Shown here in pieces: positions 28,753 through 38,055 of a stretch of DNA of 64,000 nucleotides (position 1 is the stretch's first letter; each line of letters starts with the position of its first letter). The notes beneath the pieces are model-generated. The model was given only the letters and a program-made list of their open reading frames with translations, searched no databases and was not told the DNA's origin. The DNA lies in NCBI RefSeq assembly GCF_001458435.1, contig NZ_CYSF01000007.1, positions 186,001 to 250,000 of the forward strand. The letters run 5' to 3'. Source of the stretch: Thalassovita mediterranea (lineage in GTDB: Bacteria; Pseudomonadota; Alphaproteobacteria; Rhodobacterales; Rhodobacteraceae). Made by a program: the position numbers and the translations under genes.

Positions 28753-29850
28753 ATGACCAAGATCACGCCTCAACCCGGCATCATGGAAATCGCCCTCTAC
28801 CAAGGTGGTGCGGCGCATGTTGATGGTGTCACCGACGTGGTAAAGCTCAGCTCAAACGAAAACCCGTTTGGGCCCAGCCCCAAAGTGGCCGACGCGCTGC
28901 GGATTGCGGGGGTGGATCTGCATCGTTATCCGGGCACTGATCACGCGGGGCTGCGTCGGGCGATTGCGGATGTGCATGGTTTGGATGCGGACAACATCAT
29001 CTGCGGTGTTGGATCCGATGAGGTGTTGCAGTTCATCGCACAGTCCTTTGCCGGACCAGGGGATGAGGTGATTTATACCGAACACGGGTTTTCGATGTAT
29101 CCCATTTTGGCGCACGCCGTTGGTGCAACGCCGGTGAAGGTGGATGAAACCGACCGCACCGTGGATGTGGACAAGATCTTGGCCGCCTGCACCGATAAAA
29201 CGCGGATCGTGTTTATCGCCAACCCTGCGAACCCCACGGGCACCATGATCCCGATGGAGGATTGCAAGCGTTTGGCCGAAGGTCTGCCAGCCAAGGCAAT
29301 TTTGGTTCTGGATGGTGCCTATGCTGAATTTGTTGATGACTATGACGGCGGGGCCGGCATGGTCGAAAGTCGTGACAACGTGATCATGACGCGCACTTTC
29401 TCCAAGATCTACGGTCTGGGTGGTTTGCGCGTAGGGTGGGGCTATGCACCCAAGGAAATTATCGACGTGCTGAACCGTGTGCGTCAGCCGTTTAATCTGA
29501 ACAATCTGCAGCTTCAGGCGGCAGAGGCGGCGTTGCGTGATCGCGCTTATCTGGACAAGTGCCGTACTGAGAATGCACGTATGCGCGCTTGGTTGATTGA
29601 GGCGCTGGCAGGACATGGTGTCGACTGTGACCCATCCTACACCAACTTTATCCTGGCACGATTTCAGGACGCGGCCGAGGCAAATGCGGCCGATGCGCAT
29701 CTGAAATCGCAGGGTCTGATCGTGCGCAAAGTTGCAGGATATGGCCTGCCGAACGCGCTGCGGATCACTGTTGGTGATGAACCGTCCTGCCGTCGTGTGG
29801 CACATGCGATTGGCCAGTTTATCACCCAACACCGGGAGGGTGCGGCGTGA
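28753..29850 (+). CDS. hisC: Histidinol-phosphate aminotransferase
   Basis: PLP aminotransferase converting imidazole acetol phosphate to histidinol phosphate; related enzymes also act on aromatic keto acids. 365 residues. Seen are [47 protein letters not shown], and the Schiff-base lysine in [17 protein letters not shown]. Its stop overlaps the GTG of the downstream prephenate/arogenate dehydrogenase (GTGA at 29847-29850). This pairing suggests a role in tyrosine or phenylalanine synthesis as well as histidine. Confidence 0.95.
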   Translation: MTKITPQPGIMEIALYQGGAAHVDGVTDVVKLSSNENPFGPSPKVADALRIAGVDLHRYPGTDHAGLRRAIADVHGLDADNIICGVGSDEVLQFIAQSFAGPGDEVIYTEHGFSMYPILAHAVGATPVKVDETDRTVDVDKILAACTDKTRIVFIANPANPTGTMIPMEDCKRLAEGLPAKAILVLDGAYAEFVDDYDGGAGMVESRDNVIMTRTFSKIYGLGGLRVGWGYAPKEIIDVLNRVRQPFNLNNLQLQAAEAALRDRAYLDKCRTENARMRAWLIEALAGHGVDCDPSYTNFILARFQDAAEANAADAHLKSQGLIVRKVAGYGLPNALRITVGDEPSCRRVAHAIGQFITQHREGAA

Positions 29851-30761
29851 GTGTCGTTTACAACCGCGTTGCGCTGATTGGCCTGGGGTTGATCGCTTCG
29901 TCGATGTATTGGGCGATCAAGCGCGCAGGCGTCGCGGTAGAGGTGACAGGCTACGCCCGATCTGAACAAACCCGCGAAACTGCTCGTCGTATCGGGTTGT
30001 GTGATGTGGTTTGCGACAGCGCGGTTGAGGCCGTGAAGGACGCCGATCTGGTTGTCCTGTGTGTGCCGGTTGGTGTCATGGGGGCGGTTGCGGCCGATAT
30101 TGCCCCACATCTGAAAGATGGATGCACCGTTAGCGATGTTGGGTCGGTCAAGAAATCGGTGATCGAGGCAATCGCGCCGCATCTGCCCGAAGGTGTGCAT
30201 TTTGTGCCTGCGCACCCGATGGCAGGCACCGAGCATTCCGGCCCTGAATCCGGTTTCGACACGCTGTTTGACAACCGCTGGTGTCTGATCGTGCCCAATG
30301 GTGCGGATGAGGCGGCGACTGAGCGATTGGAAACCTTCTGGCAGGCGTTGGGTGCCAATTGCGAACGTATGGACGTGGAACACCACGATCAGGTTTGTGC
30401 CGTGGTCAGCCACATTCCGCACCTTATTGCCTACACTATGGTGGGTGTTGCCGACGACCTGCGCCGCGTTTCTGAGCGCGAGGTGATCAAGTTTTCGGCC
30501 GCCGGTTTCCGTGATTTTACCCGTATTGCCGCGTCCGATCCGACCATGTGGCGCGATGTGTTTCTGACCAACAAAGAGGCGACCCTGGAGATCCTCGGCC
30601 GTTTCACCGAAGAGCTGTTCGCCTTGCAGCGGTCCATCCGCACAGGGGATGGCGATCAATTGTTTGACTATTTCACCCGAACCCGCGCCATTCGCCGCGG
30701 TATTATCGAGGCGGGCCAAGATACCGAGGCACCAGACTTCGGGCGCGGCAAGCCCCAGTGA
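29847..30761 (+). CDS. Prephenate/arogenate dehydrogenase (cyclohexadienyl dehydrogenase)
   Basis: Oxidatively decarboxylates prephenate or arogenate on the way to tyrosine. 304 residues from GTG 29847. The Rossmann motif reads [19 protein letters not shown], with Ala for the usual last Gly. Then come [43 protein letters not shown] and the helical domain [19 protein letters not shown]. Coupled to hisC by four-base overlap. TyrA or TyrC specificity cannot be told. The extensin-like gene follows with a one-base overlap. Confidence 0.95.
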   Translation: MSVVYNRVALIGLGLIASSMYWAIKRAGVAVEVTGYARSEQTRETARRIGLCDVVCDSAVEAVKDADLVVLCVPVGVMGAVAADIAPHLKDGCTVSDVGSVKKSVIEAIAPHLPEGVHFVPAHPMAGTEHSGPESGFDTLFDNRWCLIVPNGADEAATERLETFWQALGANCERMDVEHHDQVCAVVSHIPHLIAYTMVGVADDLRRVSEREVIKFSAAGFRDFTRIAASDPTMWRDVFLTNKEATLEILGRFTEELFALQRSIRTGDGDQLFDYFTRTRAIRRGIIEAGQDTEAPDFGRGKPQ

Positions 30762-31590
30762 TGCGGGCTGTGACCGCGATCTTCGCTGGGCTTTGGCTTG
30801 CGCTGGGCGGTGTGGGCACCGTGTCGGCAGATCCTCTAGGCCGCAGTTTGCGTCCAATTGAACGACCGCAGATATCTTCTTCTGTTGTTGTTCAAAACGC
30901 TGCGCGGTTGGTGTCACCGGATCTGGGACAGGCGATTTTGCGCGATGTAGCGGCCCGCGTGCAGGTGGCGCGTGTTTCAGATGGTCTGGGGCGTAGTTTG
31001 CGCCCTATGGGCGTCCGGACAGTCGTCCTTCTACTTTGGCCAATAAGGCCAGTCGCCAGCCAAAGCGGGGGTCTGTCTGTGGGGATCGCAGTCTGCGTGG
31101 CGAAGAGGTGGGCCGAGTGCCCGGCAAGTTGCGTGGGTGCGGCGTCAAAAATGCCATTCGCCTACGTGAAGTTGCGGGTGTGACCCTTAGTCAGCCATCG
31201 GTGATGGAATGCGGCACGGCCAAGGCCTTAAAAAAATGGGTGGAAAACGGACTGAAACCTGCCGTTGGCCGCACCGGTGGGGGCGTGTCGTCGTTGACGA
31301 TTTACGGACATTACGTGTGCCGTACCCGCAATCATCGCAAAGGCGCCAAAATCTCGGAACATGGAAAGGGTAAGGCGATCGATATCGGCGCGATCAAGCT
31401 GCAAAACGGTCAATCCCTCAGCGTTCTGAAGGATTGGAATAAACGGCGCGAAGGTCGCATTCTGAAGAAGGCCCATCGCGCGGCCTGTGGTCCTTTTGGG
31501 ACCGTTCTGGGGCCGGATGCGGATAAGTACCACAAGGACCATTTCCATTTTGACACCGCCCGCCACCGCAGCGGATCCTATTGTCGATAA
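30761..31590 (+). pseudogene. Extensin-like family protein, frameshifted
   Basis: Two frames together resemble one extensin-like protein. From ATG 30761, overlapping the upstream stop as TGATG, a signal peptide (AIFAGLWLALGGVGTVSA) and a linker with repeated GRSLRP run to 31183. The conserved domain is in a different frame. That frame opens after a stop at 30994 and ends at 31590. It carries GSVCGDRSLRGEEVGRVPGK, LRGCGVKNAIRL, KISEHGKGKAIDIGAIKL and AACGPFGTVLGPDADKYHKD. A one-base loss (or two-base gain) between about 30997 and 31070 explains this. It could be a true pseudogene, sequencing error, or frameshifting; the domain itself is intact. Confidence 0.75.
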
Positions 31591-31616
31591 CGGGTTATGG
31601 GGGCGTCCTGCGGGAT

Positions 31617-32609
31617 TTACCGCAGTGTGAAATTTGGCGCTGGACCAAGGGGAAGAGGTCCGAAGTAAAGGGTTTCACCGGCGAAGGTCAGCGGTAGGTC
31701 CAACGTATTTGGGTTCCCTGACAATCCAGCCACCATTTCCAATCCACCGCTTAGGGTTTGTGCCCAGTCAGGGGTGAGCGCGCCCGCAGCAACCGCCATT
31801 TGCACGATTTCGCGCCAGTTGCGTGCTTTGACCACCAACTTGCCCGTTGCCCAGCCCTGCGCGTCAATATCCAGATCCCCAGCCAGCGCCAGCTCCAACT
31901 CGCCCCATTTGGCTTCGGCCAGATGCAGGTCCAATGCGGTTGGTTGTGGGCGTCCCTGTTCCAGTGCGTGACGATCCCACGGGGCGTCAAATGTCATGCT
32001 CAGATCCGCACTGAACGCCGACAGGGTGCGGGGCAGGCGGCCTGTGGTGTCGACCAGTGTGCGGAATGCTTTGGCTGGAGCCAGATCGTCCGCGCCAAGG
32101 GCGAACCGATAATGGTTTTCACCCTCGGTCATCAGGGCCGCGCGAAAGGCGGTCATGGTGGTGCCATCGCCGGATGGGCCAATGATCTGCAACCGGTCGG
32201 CAGCCAAATTGGCCCGTTCCAGCGTCACATCAGTGCCTGCGGTGACAACCGATGCCTGCATCCGTTCACTGCTCACGTCATAGGTGGCAAAAGGCGTGGC
32301 CAGCTGTTGTTCGTGGGGCCATGTGGCAATCACGTGGTTGGGTTTATAGGACAGGGCAAAAACCTGGAAAAACGGTGCCTGCCAGGCCCAGCCGGTGGCT
32401 GGATCCGCCAGCATCAGATCGCTGATTGTCAGATCAAACCGGTTGGGAAAGCCCGCGACTTTGATGTCGGTGGTTTCTGCTACCCAACCATCCGTGCGTC
32501 GGTCATCAAACCAGTTTTCAACGCCATTGCGCACCTCATGAGAGCCGATGAACCAATAGGTCGACCAGAACAGCGCAGCAACAATAATGACAACCAGCAG
32601 ACGTTTCAC
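31617..32609 (-). CDS. DUF2125-type membrane-anchored protein
   Basis: 330 residues from GTG 32609 (MKRLLVVIIVAALFWSTYWF) behind GAAAGG; the frame continues to 32702 without support. A single N-terminal membrane anchor is followed by an all-beta extracytoplasmic region with GFPNRFDLTISDLMLADP and, at the C-terminus, LTFAGETLYFGPLPLGPAP, typical of DUF2125. The function of this family is unknown; AsmA-like periplasmic roles have been proposed for similar folds. It lies convergent to the extensin-like gene and divergent to chaC. Confidence 0.8.
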   Translation of the reverse strand: MKRLLVVIIVAALFWSTYWFIGSHEVRNGVENWFDDRRTDGWVAETTDIKVAGFPNRFDLTISDLMLADPATGWAWQAPFFQVFALSYKPNHVIATWPHEQQLATPFATYDVSSERMQASVVTAGTDVTLERANLAADRLQIIGPSGDGTTMTAFRAALMTEGENHYRFALGADDLAPAKAFRTLVDTTGRLPRTLSAFSADLSMTFDAPWDRHALEQGRPQPTALDLHLAEAKWGELELALAGDLDIDAQGWATGKLVVKARNWREIVQMAVAAGALTPDWAQTLSGGLEMVAGLSGNPNTLDLPLTFAGETLYFGPLPLGPAPNFTLR

Positions 32610-32700
32610 AGGATAGTGCCTTTCCTCTGGGCAATGGGTGGTGTTTAGAGGAAGCAATAACGCTGCCCCGTGCAGCCGCCAAGCGGAAAGGATCAGAGGC

Positions 32701-33231
32701 ATGACGATGTGGGTGTTCGGATACGGATCACTCTTGTGGAATCCGGGCTTCTCTCCGGCTGAGCAGGCGCTTGCGACCTTGCCTGATTACCATCGCAGTT
32801 TCTGTATGAGCTCTATCCACCACCGAGGTACGGTTGAAAAACCGGGGCTCGTTCTGGCGCTCGATGAACTTTCTGGGGCTGCTTGTCACGGGCTCGCCCT
32901 GTCGGTGCGCGATGGCGAAGAGGATGAGGTGCTGGCCTATCTGCGTGAACGTGAGCTTGTCAGTTCCGCCTATCTGGAAAAGGTGCTGGAGGTGCAGCTG
33001 CGCGATGGCCGCCGGGTAGAGGCGGTGACATATGTGATCGACCCGCATCACGACCAATATTGCGGCGGGATGGAGTTGGAAAAGCAGGCGGCTATTATTG
33101 CTCATGCCGTTGGTGGGCGCGGGCCGAACCCTGAATATCTGTTCAACACTGCCGCGCATCTGCACGAGTTGGGCATTCAGGATGCAGAACTGGATTGGTT
33201 GACCGAACGTGTGCGTGAACTGACAGCATAA
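32701..33231 (+). CDS. ChaC-type glutathione gamma-glutamylcyclotransferase
   Basis: Cleaves glutathione (or gamma-glutamyl peptides) to 5-oxoproline and Cys-Gly. 176 residues from ATG 32701 (MTMWVFGYGSLLWNPGF); an extension to 32638 is not supported. The YGSL substrate loop (residues 8-11) and the ChaC-type segments HRGTVEKPGLVLALD and YVIDPHHDQYCGGM are clear. AYLRERELVSSAYLEKVLEV carries the conserved glutamate region. It stands alone ahead of the channel-motor pair. Confidence 0.9.
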   Translation: MTMWVFGYGSLLWNPGFSPAEQALATLPDYHRSFCMSSIHHRGTVEKPGLVLALDELSGAACHGLALSVRDGEEDEVLAYLRERELVSSAYLEKVLEVQLRDGRRVEAVTYVIDPHHDQYCGGMELEKQAAIIAHAVGGRGPNPEYLFNTAAHLHELGIQDAELDWLTERVRELTA

Positions 33232-33298
33232 ACGCTTGGCTTAACAGCGGCTTCGCCGTAGAGTTTTTGTCAACAACAACAAGTCGGGATCTGGCCAT

Positions 33299-34501
33299 AT
33301 GGTACAGTCAGACCAAGAGGTCGCGCCGCAGTTTTCCCCCCCATTTCGTCAGATCCTGTCGATGGTTCTGGTGCTTGGCCTATCGGCCTTTGTGGTGTTT
33401 CTGGCGCTGCCCAGCATTTTGCCTGTGTTTGAGGCAAATCCGTACCTGAACGGTTTTATCCTGTTTGTATTTGGCATCGGTGTCCTGGCCTGTTTTTGGC
33501 AGGTGGCGCAGCTGTTTAACTCTGTCCGCTGGATCGAAGCGTTTGTCTCTGGTCGGGACGAGATGGAGCATCGCCGCGCGCCACGTCTGCTGGCGCCTTT
33601 GGCATCGCTATTGCGTCGCCATTCTGCGCGGATGGAAATCCCGACATCCTCAACCAGTTCTATCCTTGATTCCGTGGCGACCCGGATTGATGAAGCGCGG
33701 GAAATTACCCGATATATCGTCAATCTGCTGATTTTCCTCGGCCTTTTAGGAACCTTCTACGGGCTTGCCACCACCGTGCCCGCATTGGTCGACACGATCC
33801 GCAGCCTTGCGCCGTCCGACAATGAAAGTGGTGTTGAGGTGTTTGGCCGCTTGATGAGTGGTCTGGATCAGCAGTTGTCGGGCATGGGTGTGGCGTTTGG
33901 CTCGTCATTGCTGGGTTTGGCCGGTTCGTTGGTCGTGGGCTTGCTGGAATTGTTTGCCGGCCATGGCCAAAACCGTTTCTACCGCGAATTGGAGGAATGG
34001 CTGTCCACCATCACCCGCGTCAGCTTTTCCAGCGGGGAGGGCGACGCGTCCGGTGAATATGGCGCTGCCGTACAGATCCTTGATCATATGCAGGACCAAA
34101 TGGGTCAGATGCGCCAGATGTTTGAACAATCCGAAGCAGGGCGCGCACATGTGGATCAGCAGCTTGGCGCGCTGGCGGTTTCGTTGGAGAGATTGACCGA
34201 TCGCTTGGCGGATGACCGGTCTGTAAATTCTGCTCTTGAGCGCTTGGCAGACAGTCAGGAGCGTATGGTTGCAGCCCTGACAGATGGCGGCGGTGAAGGT
34301 ATGGATGCCGAAAGCCGGATGCGCCTGCGGTCCATTGATGTGCAGCTGTTGCGCATTCTGGAAGAGATCAGCGCCGGTCGTCAGGAAACGATGGCAGAAT
34401 TGCGCATGGATATTGCTTCGTTGACCCGGTTGATCGCCCAGGGCCGTATCGCAGAACATAGTCAGCCCATCCTGCGCAGCACGCGAGATCCGGAGGGTTA
34501 A
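33299..34501 (+). CDS. MotA/TolQ/ExbB-like proton channel subunit with helical tail
   Basis: 400 residues. Membrane helices lie at about 20-40, 52-72, 140-163 and 196-220. The last two (IFLGLLGTFYGLATTVPALV and GVAFGSSLLGLAGSLVVGL) match the MotA/ExbB channel core, including the T/S-rich pore positions. The C-terminal 170 residues are a cytoplasmic helical tail. It ends two bases before a MotB/OmpA-like gene, so the two should form a membrane stator-like complex driven by ion flow. It is not a flagellar, Tol or TonB gene set by context. The function is unknown. Confidence 0.85.
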   Translation: MVQSDQEVAPQFSPPFRQILSMVLVLGLSAFVVFLALPSILPVFEANPYLNGFILFVFGIGVLACFWQVAQLFNSVRWIEAFVSGRDEMEHRRAPRLLAPLASLLRRHSARMEIPTSSTSSILDSVATRIDEAREITRYIVNLLIFLGLLGTFYGLATTVPALVDTIRSLAPSDNESGVEVFGRLMSGLDQQLSGMGVAFGSSLLGLAGSLVVGLLELFAGHGQNRFYRELEEWLSTITRVSFSSGEGDASGEYGAAVQILDHMQDQMGQMRQMFEQSEAGRAHVDQQLGALAVSLERLTDRLADDRSVNSALERLADSQERMVAALTDGGGEGMDAESRMRLRSIDVQLLRILEEISAGRQETMAELRMDIASLTRLIAQGRIAEHSQPILRSTRDPEG

Positions 34502-34503
34502 TC

Positions 34504-36231
34504 ATGGCCCTGTCGCGGCGCACCGGACAACGCTTTCAAAACTCGATCTGGCCCGGTTTCGTGGATGCAATGACCGGGTTGCTGTTGGTTTTGATGTTTG
34601 TTCTCACCATTTTTATGGTGGTGCAGTTTGTCCTACGTGAAACCATCACCGGTCAGCGCGCAGAGCTGGACACACTGTCGTTGGAAATTTCCGCCCTTGC
34701 AGAAGCGTTGGGACTGGAACAGCGAAAGACCGCGGAGCTTACGGCACAGGTTGGTGCGCTGGATGCAACGCTGGCTGTTGCCCGTTCAACTGCTGCAGCA
34801 CAAGAAGCGTTGATTGCGTCTTTGAACAACGAGCTGGCCAATGCGCAGGGGCAGATCAGCGATTTTGAGGCACAGGTCGCCGCACTCTTGGCCACGCAGG
34901 CCAGCAATCAGGCATCAATTGCTGCGTTGGAAGGAGAGCGCGCTGAGCTTTTGTCCCAGCAAGAGGCATTGAACCTTGCTCTTGCCCAAGCCCGCAGTGA
35001 GATAGACGCCGAAGCGGAGGCCGCGCGCCTCGCTGCGGCTCAGGCCGAAGCGCTGGAGGCGCTGGTCGCAGAGCTGAACGCAGAAAAAGCCGCGCTGCTG
35101 AACGAACAGACCGAACTGAATGACGCATTGAGCGAAGCAGAACGCGCCCGTCTGGCCGAAGCCGCTGCTGCCGATTCGCTGCGTGCCCGTCTGGAAAATG
35201 CTGACGCGGAACTGACGGCCATGACATTGGCGCTGGAAGAGCGGCGTAAAGAGGCTGAAGAAACGCTAACACTTTTGGCAGCTGCCGAAGCTGCACAGGG
35301 GGAATTGGCGGAAAAACTGACCGCTGCTCTTGCCGCGCAAGAAGCGAAAACACAAAACGAAGCCGAAGCCCAAGAAGCTTTGGCTGCAGCCCTTGCTGCC
35401 CGCCTGGCAGCAGAGGCAGAAGCTGCCGCGCAGTTGACAGAGGCTGAACGCCAGCAGGCCCTATTGGCGACGGCACAAGCGCGGCTGCAGGAACAAGAGG
35501 CGCTGGCATCCGAGGCGCAGAAACAGCAGGCGTTGCTTAATCAGCAATTGGCCGCTTTGCGCACTCAGCTATCTAGCTTGCAGGCGATCATCGATGATTT
35601 TCAGGAACGAGATGCTGCGGCCAAGGTGCAACTGGAAACGCTGGGGTCGAACCTGAATGCCGCCCTGGCCCGTGCCGCATCCGAAGAGCGCAAGCGCCGC
35701 CAGCTGGAAGAGGCAGAGCGCCTGCGCCTGGAGGCAGAGAAGGCGCGGCTAGAAGCAGAGAACCTGGACCTCGAAAACTATCGTTCCGATTTCTTCGGCC
35801 GTTTGCGTGAATTGCTGGGCACGCAGGAAGGTGTGCGAATCGTCGGTGACCGGTTTGTCTTTTCCTCAGAGGTGTTGTTTGCCTCGGGGCGGGCGGATCT
35901 CTCGGATGAGGGAACCCGCGAAATTGCCAAAGTGGCCGCAATTCTGCGCAGTGTCATTGATGATATTCCCGCAGAAATAGACTGGATTATCCGCGTTGAT
36001 GGTCACACCGATGATCAGCCGCTGGGGGCAGGGGCGCCTTTTGCCGATAACTGGGAATTGAGCCAGGCCCGTGCATTGTCGGTGGTGCGGTTCATGGTGG
36101 AACGTCTGGGCATTCCGCCGACACGCGTCAGTGCCAATGGATTTGGTGAGTTTCAGCCGGTTAACCCAGCGGATACGCCCATCGCTCGTGCGCAGAACCG
36201 CCGGATTGAATTGAAACTGACCGAACGCTAA
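34504..36231 (+). CDS. MotB/OmpA-like protein with very long coiled coil
   Basis: 575 residues. A short cytoplasmic N-terminus leads to one membrane helix (about 19-45) beginning WPGFVDAMTGLLLVLMFVL; D21 sits where the MotB proton-carrying Asp would be. Residues about 50-410 are an unbroken Ala/Glu/Leu-rich coiled coil. An OmpA-type peptidoglycan-binding domain covers about 425-575, with VDGHTDDQPLG, NWELSQARALSVVRFMVE and AQNRRIELKL. Paired with the upstream channel gene. If straight, the coil would be near 54 nm, longer than the periplasm, so it must fold back or bundle. Confidence 0.87.
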   Translation: MALSRRTGQRFQNSIWPGFVDAMTGLLLVLMFVLTIFMVVQFVLRETITGQRAELDTLSLEISALAEALGLEQRKTAELTAQVGALDATLAVARSTAAAQEALIASLNNELANAQGQISDFEAQVAALLATQASNQASIAALEGERAELLSQQEALNLALAQARSEIDAEAEAARLAAAQAEALEALVAELNAEKAALLNEQTELNDALSEAERARLAEAAAADSLRARLENADAELTAMTLALEERRKEAEETLTLLAAAEAAQGELAEKLTAALAAQEAKTQNEAEAQEALAAALAARLAAEAEAAAQLTEAERQQALLATAQARLQEQEALASEAQKQQALLNQQLAALRTQLSSLQAIIDDFQERDAAAKVQLETLGSNLNAALARAASEERKRRQLEEAERLRLEAEKARLEAENLDLENYRSDFFGRLRELLGTQEGVRIVGDRFVFSSEVLFASGRADLSDEGTREIAKVAAILRSVIDDIPAEIDWIIRVDGHTDDQPLGAGAPFADNWELSQARALSVVRFMVERLGIPPTRVSANGFGEFQPVNPADTPIARAQNRRIELKLTER

Positions 36232-36238
36232 ACGCGCT

Positions 36239-37234
36239 TTAGCGCAGCTCAATCACCGAATGGCGGGTGTCTATAACACGGCCATCCCGGATCAGATCCA
36301 CCGCGGCATGGTAGCGTCCGGCGGGCCAGCCCGTTGTAGGGCGTTTGCGACCAATGGCGCGAAAGAAAATGGATTGTGATTTTTGCAACAGGATTCGTTT
36401 GTTCACAACCGTTGGGCCTGCATTCCCCTGACCCAATTCTGGCCCCTGAATGCGCAGATGCATAACATCACCCTGACGGCTGCCGTAGGCGTAGGCCCAT
36501 GTGACCAATGCGGGCGATGTGGTGACCACCTCTTCATGCGCCTGCCCTGCCTTCACCGCGTCATAACTGGGCACGGCCTCCGCAAACCCCAGGTCAATGA
36601 TCCCGGCAGGCGTATACGCTGGCGGATCCTGCCAGAGGGGATCATTGACTTCTGCATCCGCGTTGCATTGATCACTGTGCGGCTGAAAGGGATCGGTGAC
36701 CTGCCCCTGATGGCGGATCGACAGATGCAGATGTGGGAACTGTGTTTTGCCAGATAGCCCGACCTGTCCGAGGACCGCATTGGCCCCCACACGCTGGCCT
36801 TCGATCACGGCGATGCTGCCCTGTTTCAAATGGCAATACTGGCTGACCCAGCCGCCGCCATGATCAATCGCCACGCCGTTGCCGCATTCACGGCCCTGCA
36901 CTTCGGTCGAGGTTTCGGCGTTGTAATATTCATCCGCCATACCGTCGCGTATGCCGCGCACTACGCCGGGGGCGGCGGCAAGCACGTTTACCCCAGCCTC
37001 CATCTGATCAAGTGAGATCAGCGCAAAGTCCGTCCCTTTGTGCCCATCGTAACTCAGCGCCCCACAGCCGAAATCGCGCACAGCGGGGCCACTATCACGA
37101 TCCACGTAATACTGGATGTAGCAATCCATCCCTAGGGTGCAATCAATCGGCTGTACCATCACCGGATCCGCCACAGCGGGGAGCGTAGGCAGCAGCAGGG
37201 CAAAACTGAGGGCAATGCGGGACCGTATGGACAT
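36239..37234 (-). CDS. Secreted M23-family metallopeptidase
   Basis: LytM-type zinc endopeptidase family that cuts peptidoglycan cross-bridges. 331 residues from ATG 37234 behind GGAGG, with a signal peptide ending PTLPAVA (about 22). Zinc-site residues are visible: H65 and D69 in YDGHKGTDF, and H168/H170 in FPHLHLSIRH; H135 lies in SQYCHLKQG. Several cysteines suggest disulfides. The site looks complete, so it should be active rather than a NlpD-type activator. It follows yaaA by 17 bases, in a recQ-yaaA-M23 run on minus. Confidence 0.88.
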   Translation of the reverse strand: MSIRSRIALSFALLLPTLPAVADPVMVQPIDCTLGMDCYIQYYVDRDSGPAVRDFGCGALSYDGHKGTDFALISLDQMEAGVNVLAAAPGVVRGIRDGMADEYYNAETSTEVQGRECGNGVAIDHGGGWVSQYCHLKQGSIAVIEGQRVGANAVLGQVGLSGKTQFPHLHLSIRHQGQVTDPFQPHSDQCNADAEVNDPLWQDPPAYTPAGIIDLGFAEAVPSYDAVKAGQAHEEVVTTSPALVTWAYAYGSRQGDVMHLRIQGPELGQGNAGPTVVNKRILLQKSQSIFFRAIGRKRPTTGWPAGRYHAAVDLIRDGRVIDTRHSVIELR

Positions 37235-37251
37235 GGCTGACCTCCGCAGGA

Positions 37252-38025
37252 TCAAGCGGCAGCCTGCGCGGCCTCTGACCGTAGGAAGACCCAATTGTTG
37301 CCCTCGGTCATCGCGGGTTGGAACTGATAGCCGCCGGTGTCGAAATCCTTGATCCCTTCGGGATCCACCAGACGGTTCTGGATGATAAACCGCGCCATCG
37401 CGCCGCGTGCCCGTTTGGCGTAGAAGCTGACGATTTTCGGCACGCCTGCTTTCTCTTCCATGAAGACCGGTGTGATCACCTGCGGTTTCAGCGTCTTGAG
37501 GTCTACGGCGCCGAAATATTCCTGACTTGCGCAGTTGATCAGCGTGTCGGTGCCCAGTGCCGCCGCCTCTTCATTCAGGGCCTCGGCAATGTCGCTGCCC
37601 CAATATTCGTACAGGTTCTTGCCACGCGGGTTTTTCAGGCGGCTGCCCATTTCCAGACGATACGGCTCAATCGCATCCAAGGGACGCAGCAACCCATAAA
37701 GGCCAGACAGAATGCGGAAGTGGTCCTGAGCCCATGTCATTTCATCAGGGTCGAGCGTGGACGCCTCCAGCCCCTGATAGGTATCGCCCGCAAAGGCCAG
37801 CGCAGCGGCCTTTGTTTCCTGCGACCCGTAGTTGGCAAAGCGATCGGCGTTCAGCTTGCCCAGGGATTCCGAGATTTTCATCAGCTTCATCAGATCCGCT
37901 ACCGACAGATCGCGCGCCACACCCGCCAGTTCCGCCGCGCGATCTGGGAACCGCATGCTTGTGGTTTCCACACCCTCCACCGGGGTCATGTCCATTTTCT
38001 TGGCGGGGGAAACGGTGATCAGCAT
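37252..38025 (-). CDS. yaaA: Peroxide stress protein YaaA
   Basis: 257 residues. YaaA (DUF328) lowers free intracellular iron during peroxide stress in E. coli and binds DNA. Family markers are MLITVSPAKKMD at the N-terminus, YQGLEASTLDPDEMTWAQ, RILSGLYGLLRPLD, YRLEMGSRLKNPRGKNLYEY and VSFYAKRARGAMARF. The start at 38025 is behind AGGAG. It sits between recQ and a peptidase gene, with katG/oxyR far away. Confidence 0.96.
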   Translation of the reverse strand: MLITVSPAKKMDMTPVEGVETTSMRFPDRAAELAGVARDLSVADLMKLMKISESLGKLNADRFANYGSQETKAAALAFAGDTYQGLEASTLDPDEMTWAQDHFRILSGLYGLLRPLDAIEPYRLEMGSRLKNPRGKNLYEYWGSDIAEALNEEAAALGTDTLINCASQEYFGAVDLKTLKPQVITPVFMEEKAGVPKIVSFYAKRARGAMARFIIQNRLVDPEGIKDFDTGGYQFQPAMTEGNNWVFLRSEAAQAAA

Positions 38026-38055
38026 GGCGACTCCTAGAAACTGTTTAGAATAATT

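Noticed and set aside
33299-36231. Zorya phage-defence system
   Set aside because: A ZorAB-like pair is present but no ZorC, ZorD or ZorE gene is adjacent; flanks are chaC and an M23 peptidase, so it is more likely a chromosomal envelope or motor complex.
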